A DNA stretch of 64,000 nt from Bacillota bacterium (GCA_023411795.1 JAEYOK010000027.1:85455-149454); one strand, 5' to 3'; counted from the stretch's first letter, positions 1 to 8,471 are shown. The notes: a model not told the origin generated them from the sequence alone. Made by a program: numbers and translations.

Positions 1-643
1 TAAGTTTAGAAAGTCTATCGCATAATAAATTTCTCTGGTCATAATAGTCATTGGGTAAATTTCCTGCGGCTTCCGCACTCATTATTTTTACATTTAAAGC
101 AGCAATATCCTCAGTTATATCATTGACCTCATCAATACGAGATTTTATCTCTGTGTTCAGGTCTGTTTGAAGCTTGGTAATCTGACTACCTACCTGATTC
201 AAGTAATTTGTCAGCGAATCGGCTCTTTGCTTAACCAAAGCGCGGATTGTGAGACTCTCCGGAGCTTTGCTCAACTCCTGAAAGGAGTCCCAGAAATTAT
301 TTAAAGCTACCTGGAAACCCTTCTGAATAGGTTCTCCTAATATAGACTCCAGATCGGTAATTGCTTTGCTTCTGCTTTCCCAATACCCCAGATTATTACT
401 TTCAGTTCGATAAATATTATCACTAAAGGTATGACGTATCTGGCGAATCTGTTGTATATCCGTACCCATCTCAAGATACCAGTTACCATATCTTTTTACC
501 GCAGCCGACGCCATAACAGCACTCTGTCTTGAATATCCGATCGTGCCAAGATTAGCCACGTTATGGCCGGTTACTTCAAGTGCTTTTTGATTTGCAGTTA
601 GTCCTGAAACGGCTGTATCCATTCCAAAAAAACTAATGGACAT
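1..643 (-). CDS. flgK: Flagellar hook-associated protein 1 FlgK, N-terminal part, cut by window edge
   Basis: FlgK forms the junction between flagellar hook and filament outside the cell. The 214 codons visible here begin MSISFFGMDTAVSGL and continue with ANQKALEVTGHNVANLGTIG, the conserved N-terminal coiled region shared by rod, hook and hook-associated proteins. It is followed by a heptad-rich stretch typical of the D0/D1 domains. The ATG at 641-643 is preceded by AAGGAGTAG on the minus strand, so the start is secure. It lies 15 bp downstream of flgN, as in the Bacillus comFC-yvyF-flgM-flgN-flgK order. The C-terminal part lies beyond position 1. Confidence 0.93.
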   Translation of the reverse strand, partial: MSISFFGMDTAVSGLTANQKALEVTGHNVANLGTIGYSRQSAVMASAAVKRYGNWYLEMGTDIQQIRQIRHTFSDNIYRTESNNLGYWESRSKAITDLESILGEPIQKGFQVALNNFWDSFQELSKAPESLTIRALVKQRADSLTNYLNQVGSQITKLQTDLNTEIKSRIDEVNDITEDIAALNVKIMSAEAAGNLPNDYYDQRNLLCDRLSKL

Positions 644-658
644 CTTCTACTCCTTTTC

Positions 659-1165
659 TTAATACCTAATATCCAGTACACTTCTTTTTTCGCCACCCGA
701 GATCTCTGTTCCACTCCTGCCATAAGTAGGTACTGCAGGTTCGGGAGCGGCAATAAGCTGAATGTTAAAATCTAAATACTTTATGGCATTTTCGATTAAT
801 CTCTTGTTTATATTATTTTTTGCAGTTAATTTTCCTAGTAACTCGGTCATTCTACTCTGAATCTCATCAAGCTGCTTTTTATATGGTTCATTGACAAGCT
901 TTTTCAGCTTATCAAGAGTCAATAACTTAAACTCCTGATTATAGTCTTCGGCCAAAGAGCTTAAAATCTGTTCCCTAACCTTATTAAGCTTAAGGGTTTG
1001 ATCAGCCATTGCCCTTTCTTTTTCTGTAATTACAGCTATTTCAGATGCATCGTTCTTAACAAGTGCATCAGTTTTAGCCTCGGCAATTTTATAAATTTCC
1101 AGATATGTTCTATATTCATACTGCAGTGCTGTTATCAGCTTCTCTATAAGTTTATTATCGGGCAA
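659..1165 (-). CDS. flgN: FlgN-type flagellar export chaperone
   Basis: FlgN chaperones the hook-associated proteins FlgK and FlgL to the flagellar export apparatus in the cytoplasm. The protein is small (168 aa from this start), charged and almost entirely helical, with heptad-like stretches and a flexible Pro/Gly-rich tail, as in the family. The frame is open back to 1330, but that extension translates a duplicated palindromic repeat. I start at TTG 1165, which has GGAGG eight bases upstream and gives PDNKLIEKLITALQYEY, the expected FlgN N-terminus. Identification rests on helical character plus position between flgM and flgK, because FlgN sequences diverge strongly. Confidence 0.8.
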   Translation of the reverse strand: MPDNKLIEKLITALQYEYRTYLEIYKIAEAKTDALVKNDASEIAVITEKERAMADQTLKLNKVREQILSSLAEDYNQEFKLLTLDKLKKLVNEPYKKQLDEIQSRMTELLGKLTAKNNINKRLIENAIKYLDFNIQLIAAPEPAVPTYGRSGTEISGGEKRSVLDIRY

Positions 1166-1199
1166 TTTAATTACCTCCCAGGCTATTATCAATAATTTG

Positions 1200-1340
1200 T
1201 TCATATACTTAGAGTATCGGAACTGTTTTAATAATTCCTTTACTATACGAAGAATCCGCAGGATTTCTTCAAATGTATATGAAATACGGTAGTAATTCAT
1301 ATACTTAGAGTATAGGAACTGTTTTAACAATTCCTATACT
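1200..1340. repeat. Pair of about 40-bp direct repeats, each a hairpin, upstream of flgN
   Basis: Two copies of a sequence beginning TTCATATACTTAGAGTAT lie 96 bp apart, at about 1200-1241 and 1296-1337, with about two mismatches. Copy 2 folds into a long stem: 1309-1323 pairs with 1326-1340 with one mismatch and a two-base loop. Copy 1 folds less perfectly. A third inverted repeat, GAAGAATCC against GGATTTCTTC, lies between them. The unit looks like a small non-coding mobile or RNA-stabilising repeat inserted between the flgM terminator and flgN. Its family is unknown to me. Confidence 0.7.
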
Positions 1341-1360
1341 TTTATATCGGCATAAATTAA

Positions 1361-1392
1361 AAACGGAATAACCTTTCAGTTATTCCGTTTTT
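1361..1392 (-). terminator. Terminator hairpin after flgM
   Basis: AAACGGAATAAC (1361-1372) pairs perfectly with GTTATTCCGTTT (1379-1390) around a six-base loop, with T-rich tracts on both sides. It begins 7 bp after the flgM stop. It suggests that flgM is partly or wholly terminated before flgN, or that flgN-flgK transcription depends on readthrough. Confidence 0.75.
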
Positions 1393-1398
1393 TATTAA

Positions 1399-1686
1399 TT
1401 ATATCTTTTTTGTTTCCAGAGACTCTACAATTTTTCCCGCCACATCAGTTGCCTTAACAGAATATTGTCCACGTTCTATTTTTTGTGTAATCTCATCTAC
1501 CTTGTCCTGCCGAATATCAGGAATCTGTCTTAATGCCTTCATAATACTGGTAAAGTCTTTAGCTGTCCCGGATATTGAGAACTCATCCTTTTTAGATGCT
1601 ACCTCACCAACCTTGGCTTGCTTGTCAATCTTACCGGTATTTCCATAGACACCCGTTACCTTGGGAATATTTCCCCAAATTTTCAT
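1399..1686 (-). CDS. flgM: Anti-sigma-28 factor FlgM
   Basis: FlgM binds and inhibits the flagellar sigma factor (SigD/FliA) in the cytoplasm until the hook is complete. The 95-aa protein has the family layout: a polar N-terminus, a KDEFSISGTAKDF segment and a C-terminal sigma-binding region with DIRQDKVDEITQKIERGQYSV, the usual 'R..kV..ik..i..G.Y.v' pattern. The ATG at 1686 follows GGAGAGG. It sits between yvyF and flgN as in Bacillus. A SigD-like promoter lies about 90 bp upstream, which would give feedback control by its own target sigma factor. Confidence 0.92.
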   Translation of the reverse strand: MKIWGNIPKVTGVYGNTGKIDKQAKVGEVASKKDEFSISGTAKDFTSIMKALRQIPDIRQDKVDEITQKIERGQYSVKATDVAGKIVESLETKKI

Positions 1687-1774
1687 GGTTTACCTCTCCT
1701 ATTATTAACGCATTTGCTGGAACTTTCAGCACATTAATCTTTTGTGAAATGATTATGACACCCTAACATGATGT

Positions 1775-1801
1775 ATATCGTCAGTAATCAATTGCTTCTT
1801 A
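1775..1801 (-). promoter_or_regulatory. Probable SigD (sigma-28) promoter for flgM
   Basis: On the minus strand TAAG (1801-1798) is followed after exactly 15 bases by GACGATAT (1782-1775). The established sigma-28 consensus is TAAA-N15-GCCGATAT, so each element differs at one base. The predicted transcript would start near 1768, about 80 bases before flgM. Bacillus subtilis also has a SigD promoter directly upstream of flgM. Confidence 0.65.
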
Positions 1802-1834
1802 ATAGAATTTTTTATTTCCCCAAATAATTTTATT

Positions 1835-2266
1835 CTAATCTTTACGCTCACCATGAAGATAGCGTAATCCGGCTTTGTCTTTCGCGGACATATCGGAGTA
1901 TTTATCAACTACATCCCTTAATGATCTCCCTGCCGAAATCATATCATTTGCCAGCTTTTTAGAACATGTTATACAAAAGCGCCCGCTTTTAATTCTTGAT
2001 CCGCAATTTTCACATTGCAACGCAATAGGGCTTTCCTCGGACACCTCCAATTTTCCTTCCTTTAAAAACCGATAGATTAGCTGAGTGGGCACTAAGGTCT
2101 CCTTCGCGACCTCCTGAACGGTAGCTCCGGGAAATTCCCTTACAAAAGTACGTACTTTTTCAAATTCCTCTTCTTCAAGTTTCTTGCATTCATTACAAAG
2201 TTGAGGTCCCGTGCCTCCAAACATGAATATTCTTCTACACCTTTTACAATTCTTAACCTCAGGCAT
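1835..2266 (-). CDS. yvyF: YvyF-family flagellar operon protein
   Basis: This 143-aa cytoplasmic protein has an N-terminal zinc-ribbon-like CKRC...CNEC motif, a central helix-turn-helix-like segment (VQEVAKETLVPTQLIYRFLKEG) and a second CENC...CITC zinc motif near residues 85-102. That layout matches the YvyF/TIGR03826 'flagellar operon protein' family, a proposed modulator of flagellar gene expression. GGGAGGG precedes the ATG. Its place between comFC and flgM is the classical Firmicutes order. The exact molecular role is not settled. Confidence 0.88.
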   Translation of the reverse strand: MPEVKNCKRCRRIFMFGGTGPQLCNECKKLEEEEFEKVRTFVREFPGATVQEVAKETLVPTQLIYRFLKEGKLEVSEESPIALQCENCGSRIKSGRFCITCSKKLANDMISAGRSLRDVVDKYSDMSAKDKAGLRYLHGERKD

Positions 2267-2308
2267 AAAAACCCTCCCCCGAAAAAATGCGTGTTAATAA
2301 TACTATCG

Positions 2309-3001
2309 TCATTTTTCAGCAATTGCAATAACCATTGAATGAATAAAAGAGACACCTTTTTCTTTTAATATTTTAGCACAAGTATTAATCGTTGTTCCAG
2401 TTGTTAATACATCATCTACCAATAAAATGCTTTTTCCCTGGATAGAAGACCCTGAACGTACAGAAAAAGCTCCTTCAAGATTTTTTATTCTGTCCTCTCT
2501 TTTTAGCAAACTTTGGGCGCGGGTATATTGTGTTTTAATAAGAATGTCGGTTCTTATCTCTCTATTAAAGTATTTAGCTAAATGTACCGCAATCAACTCC
2601 GATTGATTGTATCCTCTATGTCTCTTTTTTCTGGGGTGCATAGGGACAGGTACTATATAATCAAATGTCGGTATCTGTCCATACTTATTGAGTTCTTCAT
2701 ATATAAGGTAACTCATAGTTTCAGAAAGTTTCGGCTGATTTTTGAACTTGAATGTATGAATTGCAGTCTCAACCCCATCCAGATAGTAAAATGCAGCGAA
2801 AAAGCTATCAACATCGGGAAGGATACCGCTTTCTCCGAAACCTCTTCCGTAGCTTTTAAGGCCTTTTCTGCATTGTTCGCATAGACATACTAAAGAATCC
2901 TCCCTTAAGATTGCTTCACAAACCATGCATTTTACAGGGAAGATCAACCGTATAATTCTCTCAATCAGTGAGACTGGCTTCAAGTTAGTTACTGATTCCA
3001 C
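2309..3001 (-). CDS. comFC: ComFC-type phosphoribosyltransferase-fold protein
   Basis: ComF/GntX-family protein of 230 aa. An N-terminal four-Cys zinc ribbon (CMVC...CEQC, residues about 25-45) is followed by a phosphoribosyltransferase fold with the PRPP loop ILLVDDVLTTGTTI near residue 195. In competent bacteria ComFC is a cytoplasmic factor for handling incoming single-stranded DNA. It starts at GTG 3001 with AAGGAG upstream and overlaps the recD2 stop by 17 bp, so the two genes are translationally coupled. That places a DNA-uptake factor with a helicase. No comFA is seen next to it. Confidence 0.9.
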   Translation of the reverse strand: MESVTNLKPVSLIERIIRLIFPVKCMVCEAILREDSLVCLCEQCRKGLKSYGRGFGESGILPDVDSFFAAFYYLDGVETAIHTFKFKNQPKLSETMSYLIYEELNKYGQIPTFDYIVPVPMHPRKKRHRGYNQSELIAVHLAKYFNREIRTDILIKTQYTRAQSLLKREDRIKNLEGAFSVRSGSSIQGKSILLVDDVLTTGTTINTCAKILKEKGVSFIHSMVIAIAEK

Positions 3002-5207
3002 CGATTCTCTCCTTCAAGCCCGAATATCGTTCCTTTTCGTTAACGTTCCTAATCATTTCTTCCATGATTGTTGGACTTCCAACCAGTACCACAAGCTTTC
3101 TGGCTCTTGTTACAGCTGTGTATAGAAGGTTCTTACACACAAGACCTCTGGGCACACCAAGAAGCGGTATTACAACAGCCGGAAACTCCGTTCCCTGACT
3201 TTTATGAACTGTAATAGCATAGGCGTGTTCAAGATTGTCCAAGATATCGAACCTGTATTCGCAAACTCTGTTGTCATCAAACCTTACCGTTACAAGCTCT
3301 GCCTTTACATCAATATCCATTATAATCCCTAAATCACCGTTATACACCCCTAATCCTTCAGAAAAGCATCCGTTCTCATCTGTTAGGGTCCATGGCATTG
3401 AATAGTCGTTTCGAATTTGCATAACCCGGTCACCGAGTCGGAATATCGCACCACCATATACTTTTTGGGGCTTGTCCTCGTTTTCGGGATTAAGTACCTG
3501 CTGAAGAATCACATTTAGATTTCGAACCCCGGTTTCGCCTTTTTTCATGGGTGAGAGGATTTGTATGTCTTTTATAGGATCGAATCCGAATTGCTCTGGT
3601 ATTTTATCTGTGCAAAGGTTTATTAAGCTTTCGATAACTCCATTATTGCTTAATTTCGGGACAAAAAAGAAATCTCCCTCTTCGTAGTTCAAGGTCGGCA
3701 TAAGGCCCTGGTTTATAAGATGGGCATTGGATATGATACGACTTTGCTCGGTTTGTCTGAATATGGTTTCCAGCTTCACCACAGGGAAAGCCTCACTCTC
3801 AATTATATCGGACAGAACCTTTCCAGGCCCCACTGATGGCAGTTGATCCGAGTCACCTACCAAAACCAGACTTGCATCCTTTGGCAAGGCTTTTAGTAAT
3901 GCTCTCATCATAATAATGTCTATCATGGAGGCCTCATCAATAATCAGCACTCGCGTATCTAGGGGGTTGTCCTCATCACGCATAAAATAGGGTTTCTCAT
4001 CGTTCTCTATACTATAGCCAACCTCCAGCAGCCTATGTATGGTCTTGGCTTCATAGCCCGAGGTTTCGCTTATTCGTTTTGCTGCTCTCCCCGTAGGTGC
4101 AGCTAAAATTGAGTTAAGTCCCTTTTCTTCGAATATTTTAATCAAGGTTTTAATTATAGTCGTTTTTCCTGTACCCGGTCCACCGGTTATGATTGATAAA
4201 CCGTTTGACAACGCACATTTTACAGCATCTTTTTGAATACTATCCAGAAATATGTTCTGTTCTTTCTCGTATTTTGCAATAAGTGAATCGCTTTCCTCAA
4301 TCCAACCCTCACCCATACTTCTATTTAGTGAGGATAATCTTCTGGCGCAATACCTTTCAGCGTCTATAAAATCCTGCGTATAAACTCTCTCCGGATACTG
4401 TCTTTCGGTTACAATAAGACCCTCCAGGCGAAGTGAATCAAAAGCGTTCAATAAAAACTCTTCCTGGACCTTGGTTAACTTAGTCCCCAGCTTTAAAAGC
4501 TCTTCTTTCGGAACATAAGTGTGTCCGTTTGATATTGAAACAGACAATAAATACATAATAGCGCTTTTTAACCTCTCCATGGAGTAAGGCTCAAAACCGG
4601 CTGAGATGGCAATCCTGTCGCATACTGAAAAACTTAAGGCAATATCGTTTTCTGCTAATCTGTAAGGGTTTTTACGAATCTCTTCTTCTGCCATAGTGCC
4701 GAACTTATTCCAAATTTTTACCGCAAAATTTGATGTCACACCAAACCTTTGCATAAGCATAACTAAATTACGCATTTTTTCGTGTTCAAGGAAAGCTTGT
4801 CCATAAAAAAGAGCTCGCTCGGAAGAAATTCCTTTTATTTCTGTTAACCGATAGGGTTCAAATTGAAGAACCTCGAAGGTCTTTTCTTTTAAATACTCAA
4901 CTATTTTTTTTGCTGTTGCCGGCCCCAAACCCTTTATAAACCCGCTTGAAAGATATCTTAATATTTCTTCTTCCCGAGTGGGATTTTTTCTTTCACATTG
5001 GTCAACCACAAACTGACGTCCGTAATCTGCGTGAATAACAAAATCGCCCGAAGCAATTACACTTTCACCTTCGACTAATAGGGGCATAATCCCGACTAAA
5101 GTGATATGTGTATTATCATCGGACTTTAATTCACATACAGTATATCCGGTCTTTTCACTGGTATAACGGATTGAGACTATGGTTCCTCTTATTTGTTCCA
5201 CTATCAC
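2985..5207 (-). CDS. recD2: RecD2 (YrrC)-type 5'-3' DNA helicase
   Basis: Superfamily 1B helicase of 740 aa, the usual RecD2 length, acting in DNA repair and replication-fork maintenance without RecBC. Visible features are an N-terminal OB-like region, helix-hairpin-helix segments near residues 90-130 (FIKGLGPATAKKIVEYL), Walker A GGPGTGKTT near 340-350, Walker B LIIDEASMID, and the C-terminal ITVHKSQG and YTAVTRARK motifs near 650-700. The start is GTG 5207 or GTG 5201. The latter has the better spaced AGGTG. Confidence 0.94.
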   Translation of the reverse strand: MIVEQIRGTIVSIRYTSEKTGYTVCELKSDDNTHITLVGIMPLLVEGESVIASGDFVIHADYGRQFVVDQCERKNPTREEEILRYLSSGFIKGLGPATAKKIVEYLKEKTFEVLQFEPYRLTEIKGISSERALFYGQAFLEHEKMRNLVMLMQRFGVTSNFAVKIWNKFGTMAEEEIRKNPYRLAENDIALSFSVCDRIAISAGFEPYSMERLKSAIMYLLSVSISNGHTYVPKEELLKLGTKLTKVQEEFLLNAFDSLRLEGLIVTERQYPERVYTQDFIDAERYCARRLSSLNRSMGEGWIEESDSLIAKYEKEQNIFLDSIQKDAVKCALSNGLSIITGGPGTGKTTIIKTLIKIFEEKGLNSILAAPTGRAAKRISETSGYEAKTIHRLLEVGYSIENDEKPYFMRDEDNPLDTRVLIIDEASMIDIIMMRALLKALPKDASLVLVGDSDQLPSVGPGKVLSDIIESEAFPVVKLETIFRQTEQSRIISNAHLINQGLMPTLNYEEGDFFFVPKLSNNGVIESLINLCTDKIPEQFGFDPIKDIQILSPMKKGETGVRNLNVILQQVLNPENEDKPQKVYGGAIFRLGDRVMQIRNDYSMPWTLTDENGCFSEGLGVYNGDLGIIMDIDVKAELVTVRFDDNRVCEYRFDILDNLEHAYAITVHKSQGTEFPAVVIPLLGVPRGLVCKNLLYTAVTRARKLVVLVGSPTIMEEMIRNVNEKERYSGLKERIGGISN

Positions 5208-5219
5208 ACCTGTTATTCA

Positions 5220-5567
5220 TTAACAACTTTCTCTCTTTGTTATCATACAATAGGACACCTGTTCAGGCAACACCTCAAGGGGATACATTCTTTTTAGCTT
5301 CTCAATAATCTTTATAGCCTCATCATCCTGGGGTGAAACCATAAGATATATCTTACCGTCGGTCATTAACTTTTCAGGTATTGCTTCATTATAAATCTGC
5401 CTGATTAATCCCTCAAGTTTTGAACCGGAGTTATGTGGTAAGTATACAATGAGCTTAATTCCATTGTCTGCAAATCTAGACTTACATAAACTATTCAGAT
5501 ATAATATTGTATACATAATTCCGACTAAGGCAAAGACAGATAATACTACTAATACGAATACTTCCAT
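5220..5567 (-). CDS. Small membrane-anchored protein of unknown function
   Basis: I do not recognise this 115-aa protein. Residues 1-26 form one hydrophobic helix (VFVLVVLSVFALVGIMYTIL). The remaining about 85 residues are soluble, with alternating strand and helix character (IKLIVYLPHN, KIYLMVSPQDDEAIKIIEKL), as in a small alpha/beta domain. A GGAGCG site precedes the ATG. It sits 13 bp upstream of recD2 on the same strand, so it is probably the first gene of the recD2-comFC transcript. Confidence 0.7.
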   Translation of the reverse strand: MEVFVLVVLSVFALVGIMYTILYLNSLCKSRFADNGIKLIVYLPHNSGSKLEGLIRQIYNEAIPEKLMTDGKIYLMVSPQDDEAIKIIEKLKRMYPLEVLPEQVSYCMITKRESC

Positions 5568-5688
5568 TTAGACGCTCCATTGTGTGAGGTTATCCGGTAA
5601 GGCAATTATATAAATCCTGCGGGTATCCTTATATTGCTTAATTTATATTATGAAATACTACTACAGTGTGTTAATCTGGGGGACTTTC

Positions 5689-6741
5689 ATGCAGAAACTT
5701 ACGTTAAATGAATTGGAAGCCGGAATGAAGCTTGCCAAGGATGTAATACTTGATGATGGCCGTATTCTCCTACTCAAAGGCTTCACTATTAAGACCCGGC
5801 ATTTAAAAAAACTTATGGCCTATAATGTTCCTTTTGTCACGGTTGAAGACACCCTGGCTAAACTGGAAGAAATCAGTGAAGAACGTGTATACGAGGATGC
5901 CTTTACAAACATAAAGGACATCATGGAATGTATTCGGTATGATGATCAGGTTGATATTGCCACCCTCAAAGAAACCGTAAACGAAATGGTTGAGCATATT
6001 CTTAATGACGATATGGTTTTCATGACTCTTACCGGAATAAGAGATATTGATAATTACACATTCCTTCATTGCGTTGATGTTTGCATATATGCTGTAGTCA
6101 CAGCAAAAGCTCTCGGGATGAGTAGTGATGAAATTCAAGAGTTAGCGTTGGCCGCAATTCTCCATGATGTGGGTAAATGTAAGGTCCCTCTTGAGATATT
6201 AAATAAGCCCGGAAAGCTTACATATGAAGAATTCGAAATAATGAAACGTCATGCTATTAACGGCTTAGAGATTACCACCCATCTTCCCGGATTGAATGAT
6301 AAGATAGCACGGATTATTTGCCAGCATCATGAGAAGTGGGATGGCAGCGGTTATCCCCTTGGTTTAAAATCATACGACATCGAGTTGGGTGCTAGGATTA
6401 TCAGCATAGCTGATGTATATGATGCCCTTACGGCAAATCGGGTATATAGAAAACGATTCATGCCCCATGAAGCAGCTGAGTACTTAATGGCGCAAAATGA
6501 GAGCCAGTTTGACCCCAGAATAATAAAAATCTTCATAGATAATATTGCCGTATATCCTCAGGATATAATAGTCCTTTTAAATACCGGGGAGGTTGCCAAG
6601 GTATTACCTTCCAGAGGGATTCCCTCAATGCGTCCTAAAGTTTCGGTCATCACAAAAAAGGATGGTCCCCCGGTTTTTGACCCATATGAAATTGATTTAC
6701 GCAATACTCCCACAGTATTCGTAGTTGATATTATAAGCTAA
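5689..6741 (+). CDS. HD-GYP domain protein, probable cyclic-di-GMP phosphodiesterase
   Basis: HD-GYP enzymes hydrolyse cyclic di-GMP and often control motility or surface behaviour. The C-terminal half carries the metal-binding HD pair in LHDVGKCKVP and the diagnostic HHEKWDGSGYP segment. An N-terminal region of about 100 residues resembles the small DUF3391-like domain often found before HD-GYP. The ATG at 5689 has GGGGGAC directly upstream and is preferred over the in-frame ATG at 5650. No membrane segment is visible. It is monocistronic and divergent from the recD2 group. Confidence 0.9.
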   Translation: MQKLTLNELEAGMKLAKDVILDDGRILLLKGFTIKTRHLKKLMAYNVPFVTVEDTLAKLEEISEERVYEDAFTNIKDIMECIRYDDQVDIATLKETVNEMVEHILNDDMVFMTLTGIRDIDNYTFLHCVDVCIYAVVTAKALGMSSDEIQELALAAILHDVGKCKVPLEILNKPGKLTYEEFEIMKRHAINGLEITTHLPGLNDKIARIICQHHEKWDGSGYPLGLKSYDIELGARIISIADVYDALTANRVYRKRFMPHEAAEYLMAQNESQFDPRIIKIFIDNIAVYPQDIIVLLNTGEVAKVLPSRGIPSMRPKVSVITKKDGPPVFDPYEIDLRNTPTVFVVDIIS

Positions 6742-6759
6742 TAAAGAATAGAGTTCCAA

Positions 6760-6789
6760 AGAATAAATTTCCTTCCGGAAATTTATTCT
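6760..6789 (+). terminator. Hairpin downstream of the HD-GYP gene
   Basis: AGAATAAATTTCC (6760-6772) pairs perfectly with GGAAATTTATTCT (6777-6789) around a TTCC loop. It begins 18 bp after the stop codon. There is no direct T-run, so termination would be inefficient or would depend on the following repeat hairpins. Confidence 0.5.
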
Positions 6790-6804
6790 CTAAGGGAACT
6801 TATT

Positions 6805-7041
6805 CTTTGTTTCGGTTAGATTGAACCGGAAAATTCCGTTGTTGCGAAGCAACAGCCGTTGCCCGATTATGCATCGGAAGGAATTTTCTCACAGAGAAAA
6901 AGTTCCCTGAGGGGAACTTTTTCTTTGTTTCGGTTAGATTGAAACGGAAAATTCCGTTGTTGCGAAGCAACAGCCGTTGCCCGATTATGCAACGGAAGGA
7001 ATTTTCCCACAGAGAATAAGTTCCCCGAAGGGAACTTATTC
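6805..7041. repeat. Two tandem copies of a structured 118-bp intergenic repeat
   Basis: The sequence starting CTTTGTTTCGGTTAGATTGAA is present at 6805-6922 and again at 6923-7041, nearly identical. Each copy contains a GTTGCGAAGCAAC hairpin, an outer pairing of GGAAAATTCCGTTG with CAACGG...GGAATTTTCC, and a terminal hairpin of the form AAGTTCCC-loop-GGGAACTT. No reading frame runs through it. It lies between convergent genes and may serve as a bidirectional terminator, but its conserved internal structure exceeds what a terminator needs. Confidence 0.85.
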
Positions 7042-7042
7042 T
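7013..7042 (-). terminator. Terminator hairpin after metK
   Basis: AGAATAAGTTCCC (7013-7025) pairs with GGGAACTTATTCT (7030-7042) around CGAA. It abuts the metK stop codon on its downstream side and forms the last hairpin of the tandem repeat block. Confidence 0.6.
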
Positions 7043-8224
7043 TTATGATTGATTTCTCAAAATCTCAACCATGTCCAATCTCTCCCAGGTAAAGTCCGGG
7101 TCATTTCTTCCAAAGTGCCCGTATGCTGCTGTTTTCCTATAAATAGGTCTTCTCAGATCCAGCTTCTTAATTATTGCTGCAGGTCTTAAATCGAAGTTCT
7201 TTAAAACAAGCTCAGAAATCTTTTCGTCCGATATTTTTCCTGTTCCGAATGTATCAATGAGTACCGAAACCGGATGGGCAATTCCAATGGCGTAAGCAAT
7301 CTGAACTTCAACCCTGTTAGCCAATCCTGCTGCAACTATGTTCTTAGCAACGTATCTGGCAGCATAAGCAGCCGAACGATCAACCTTGGTAGGATCCTTT
7401 CCTGAAAAAGCACCACCGCCATGTCTTCCCATTCCGCCATAGGTATCTACAATAATCTTCCTCCCTGTTAGCCCGGAATCTCCTTTAGGACCTCCTACCA
7501 CAAAGCGTCCCGTCGGATTTATATAATACTTGGTATCTTTATCAAGGAACTGAGCCGGTATAACCGGTTTAATAACATGTTCAATAATATCCTTTTCTAT
7601 TTGGTCATGGTCAACATTATCACCGTGTTGCGTTGATATTACAACGGTATCAATGCGAACAGGCTTGTCCCCATCATATTCAACTGTAACCTGACTCTTG
7701 CCATCGGGCCTCAGATATTCAAGCTCCCCCTTTTTTCTTACCTCTGCCAGTCTGGCAGTAAGCTTATGAGCGAGAGATATTGGCATAGGCATTAATTCTG
7801 GAGTTTCATCACAGGCATATCCGAACATCATCCCTTGATCTCCGGCACCTATAGCCTCGATATTGTCATCCATTAAGCTCTTTTTCTTTTCAAGAGCTTC
7901 ATTAACTCCCATAGCAATATCAGCTGATTGCTCATCTATGGAGGTGAGTACGGCACATGTATCGTAGTCAAACCCATATTTCGCCCTATCATATCCGATA
8001 TCCTTTATTGTCTCCCTTACGACCTTTGGTATATCAACATAACACTCCGTTGTTATTTCACCCATGACTAAAACCATTCCTGTTGTTACCGCTGTCTCGC
8101 AAGCAACACGGGCATTGGGATCTTTTTCAATAATTGCATCCAAAACCGCATCGGAAATATTATCACAAATTTTATCAGGATGCCCCTCCGTAACTGATTC
8201 TGAAGTAAATAACCTTCTTGACAT
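7043..8224 (-). CDS. metK: S-adenosylmethionine synthetase MetK
   Basis: MetK makes S-adenosylmethionine from methionine and ATP in the cytoplasm. The protein is 393 aa, normal for the family, and starts MSRRLFTSESVTEGHPDKICD. It contains the substrate motifs GAGDQGMMFGYA and GGGAFSGKDPTKVDRS. The frame is open upstream to 8368, but that extension runs through the riboswitch expression platform. ATG 8224 with GAGAGG upstream is the true start. Expression should fall when SAM is abundant, through the S-box leader. Confidence 0.97.
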   Translation of the reverse strand: MSRRLFTSESVTEGHPDKICDNISDAVLDAIIEKDPNARVACETAVTTGMVLVMGEITTECYVDIPKVVRETIKDIGYDRAKYGFDYDTCAVLTSIDEQSADIAMGVNEALEKKKSLMDDNIEAIGAGDQGMMFGYACDETPELMPMPISLAHKLTARLAEVRKKGELEYLRPDGKSQVTVEYDGDKPVRIDTVVISTQHGDNVDHDQIEKDIIEHVIKPVIPAQFLDKDTKYYINPTGRFVVGGPKGDSGLTGRKIIVDTYGGMGRHGGGAFSGKDPTKVDRSAAYAARYVAKNIVAAGLANRVEVQIAYAIGIAHPVSVLIDTFGTGKISDEKISELVLKNFDLRPAAIIKKLDLRRPIYRKTAAYGHFGRNDPDFTWERLDMVEILRNQS

Positions 8225-8303
8225 AGTAAAATCCTCTCTTTCTGTATAAATGGAGATGCTAGAGGGCGATGCTACTTTTTCTACTCTAAATATCCTGTAG
8301 ATA

Positions 8304-8450
8304 TAAAAAATCCCTTCCAATGAAGAGATTACACAATACAAATACTCCTCATCTGTCAGGATTATCATCCTGCGGGAATTGGCACCATTGCTTTTTACAG
8401 CCGGTTGCCGGGTTTCATCGGGCCCAGTCCCTCTACCTCTCTTGATAAGG
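8304..8450 (-). promoter_or_regulatory. SAM-I (S-box) riboswitch upstream of metK
   Basis: On the minus strand the leader starts CTTATCAAGAGAGG, continues with AGGGACTGGGCCCGATGAAA and CCCGGCAACC, and then GGTGCCAATTCC, all hallmark conserved segments of the S-box aptamer (about 8346-8450). A terminator stem, AATCTCTTC / GAAGGGATT with a T-run, follows at 8304-8331. The expected mechanism is SAM binding, terminator formation and metK switched off. Confidence 0.96.
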
Positions 8451-8471
8451 TTCCTTATTCAACTCAAAAAA

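Noticed and set aside
1309..1340. Similarity of GTATAGGAACT to a yeast FRT site arm
   Set aside because: The inverted repeat arms are in the opposite order to FRT and the spacer does not match. The shared 11 bases are most likely chance.
2140..2355. 71-codon minus-strand frame overlapping yvyF and comFC
   Set aside because: It overlaps the clear yvyF start in a different frame and has no motif.
5568..5688. Cyclic-di-GMP riboswitch upstream of the HD-GYP gene
   Set aside because: The leader is short and lacks the conserved GEMM core.
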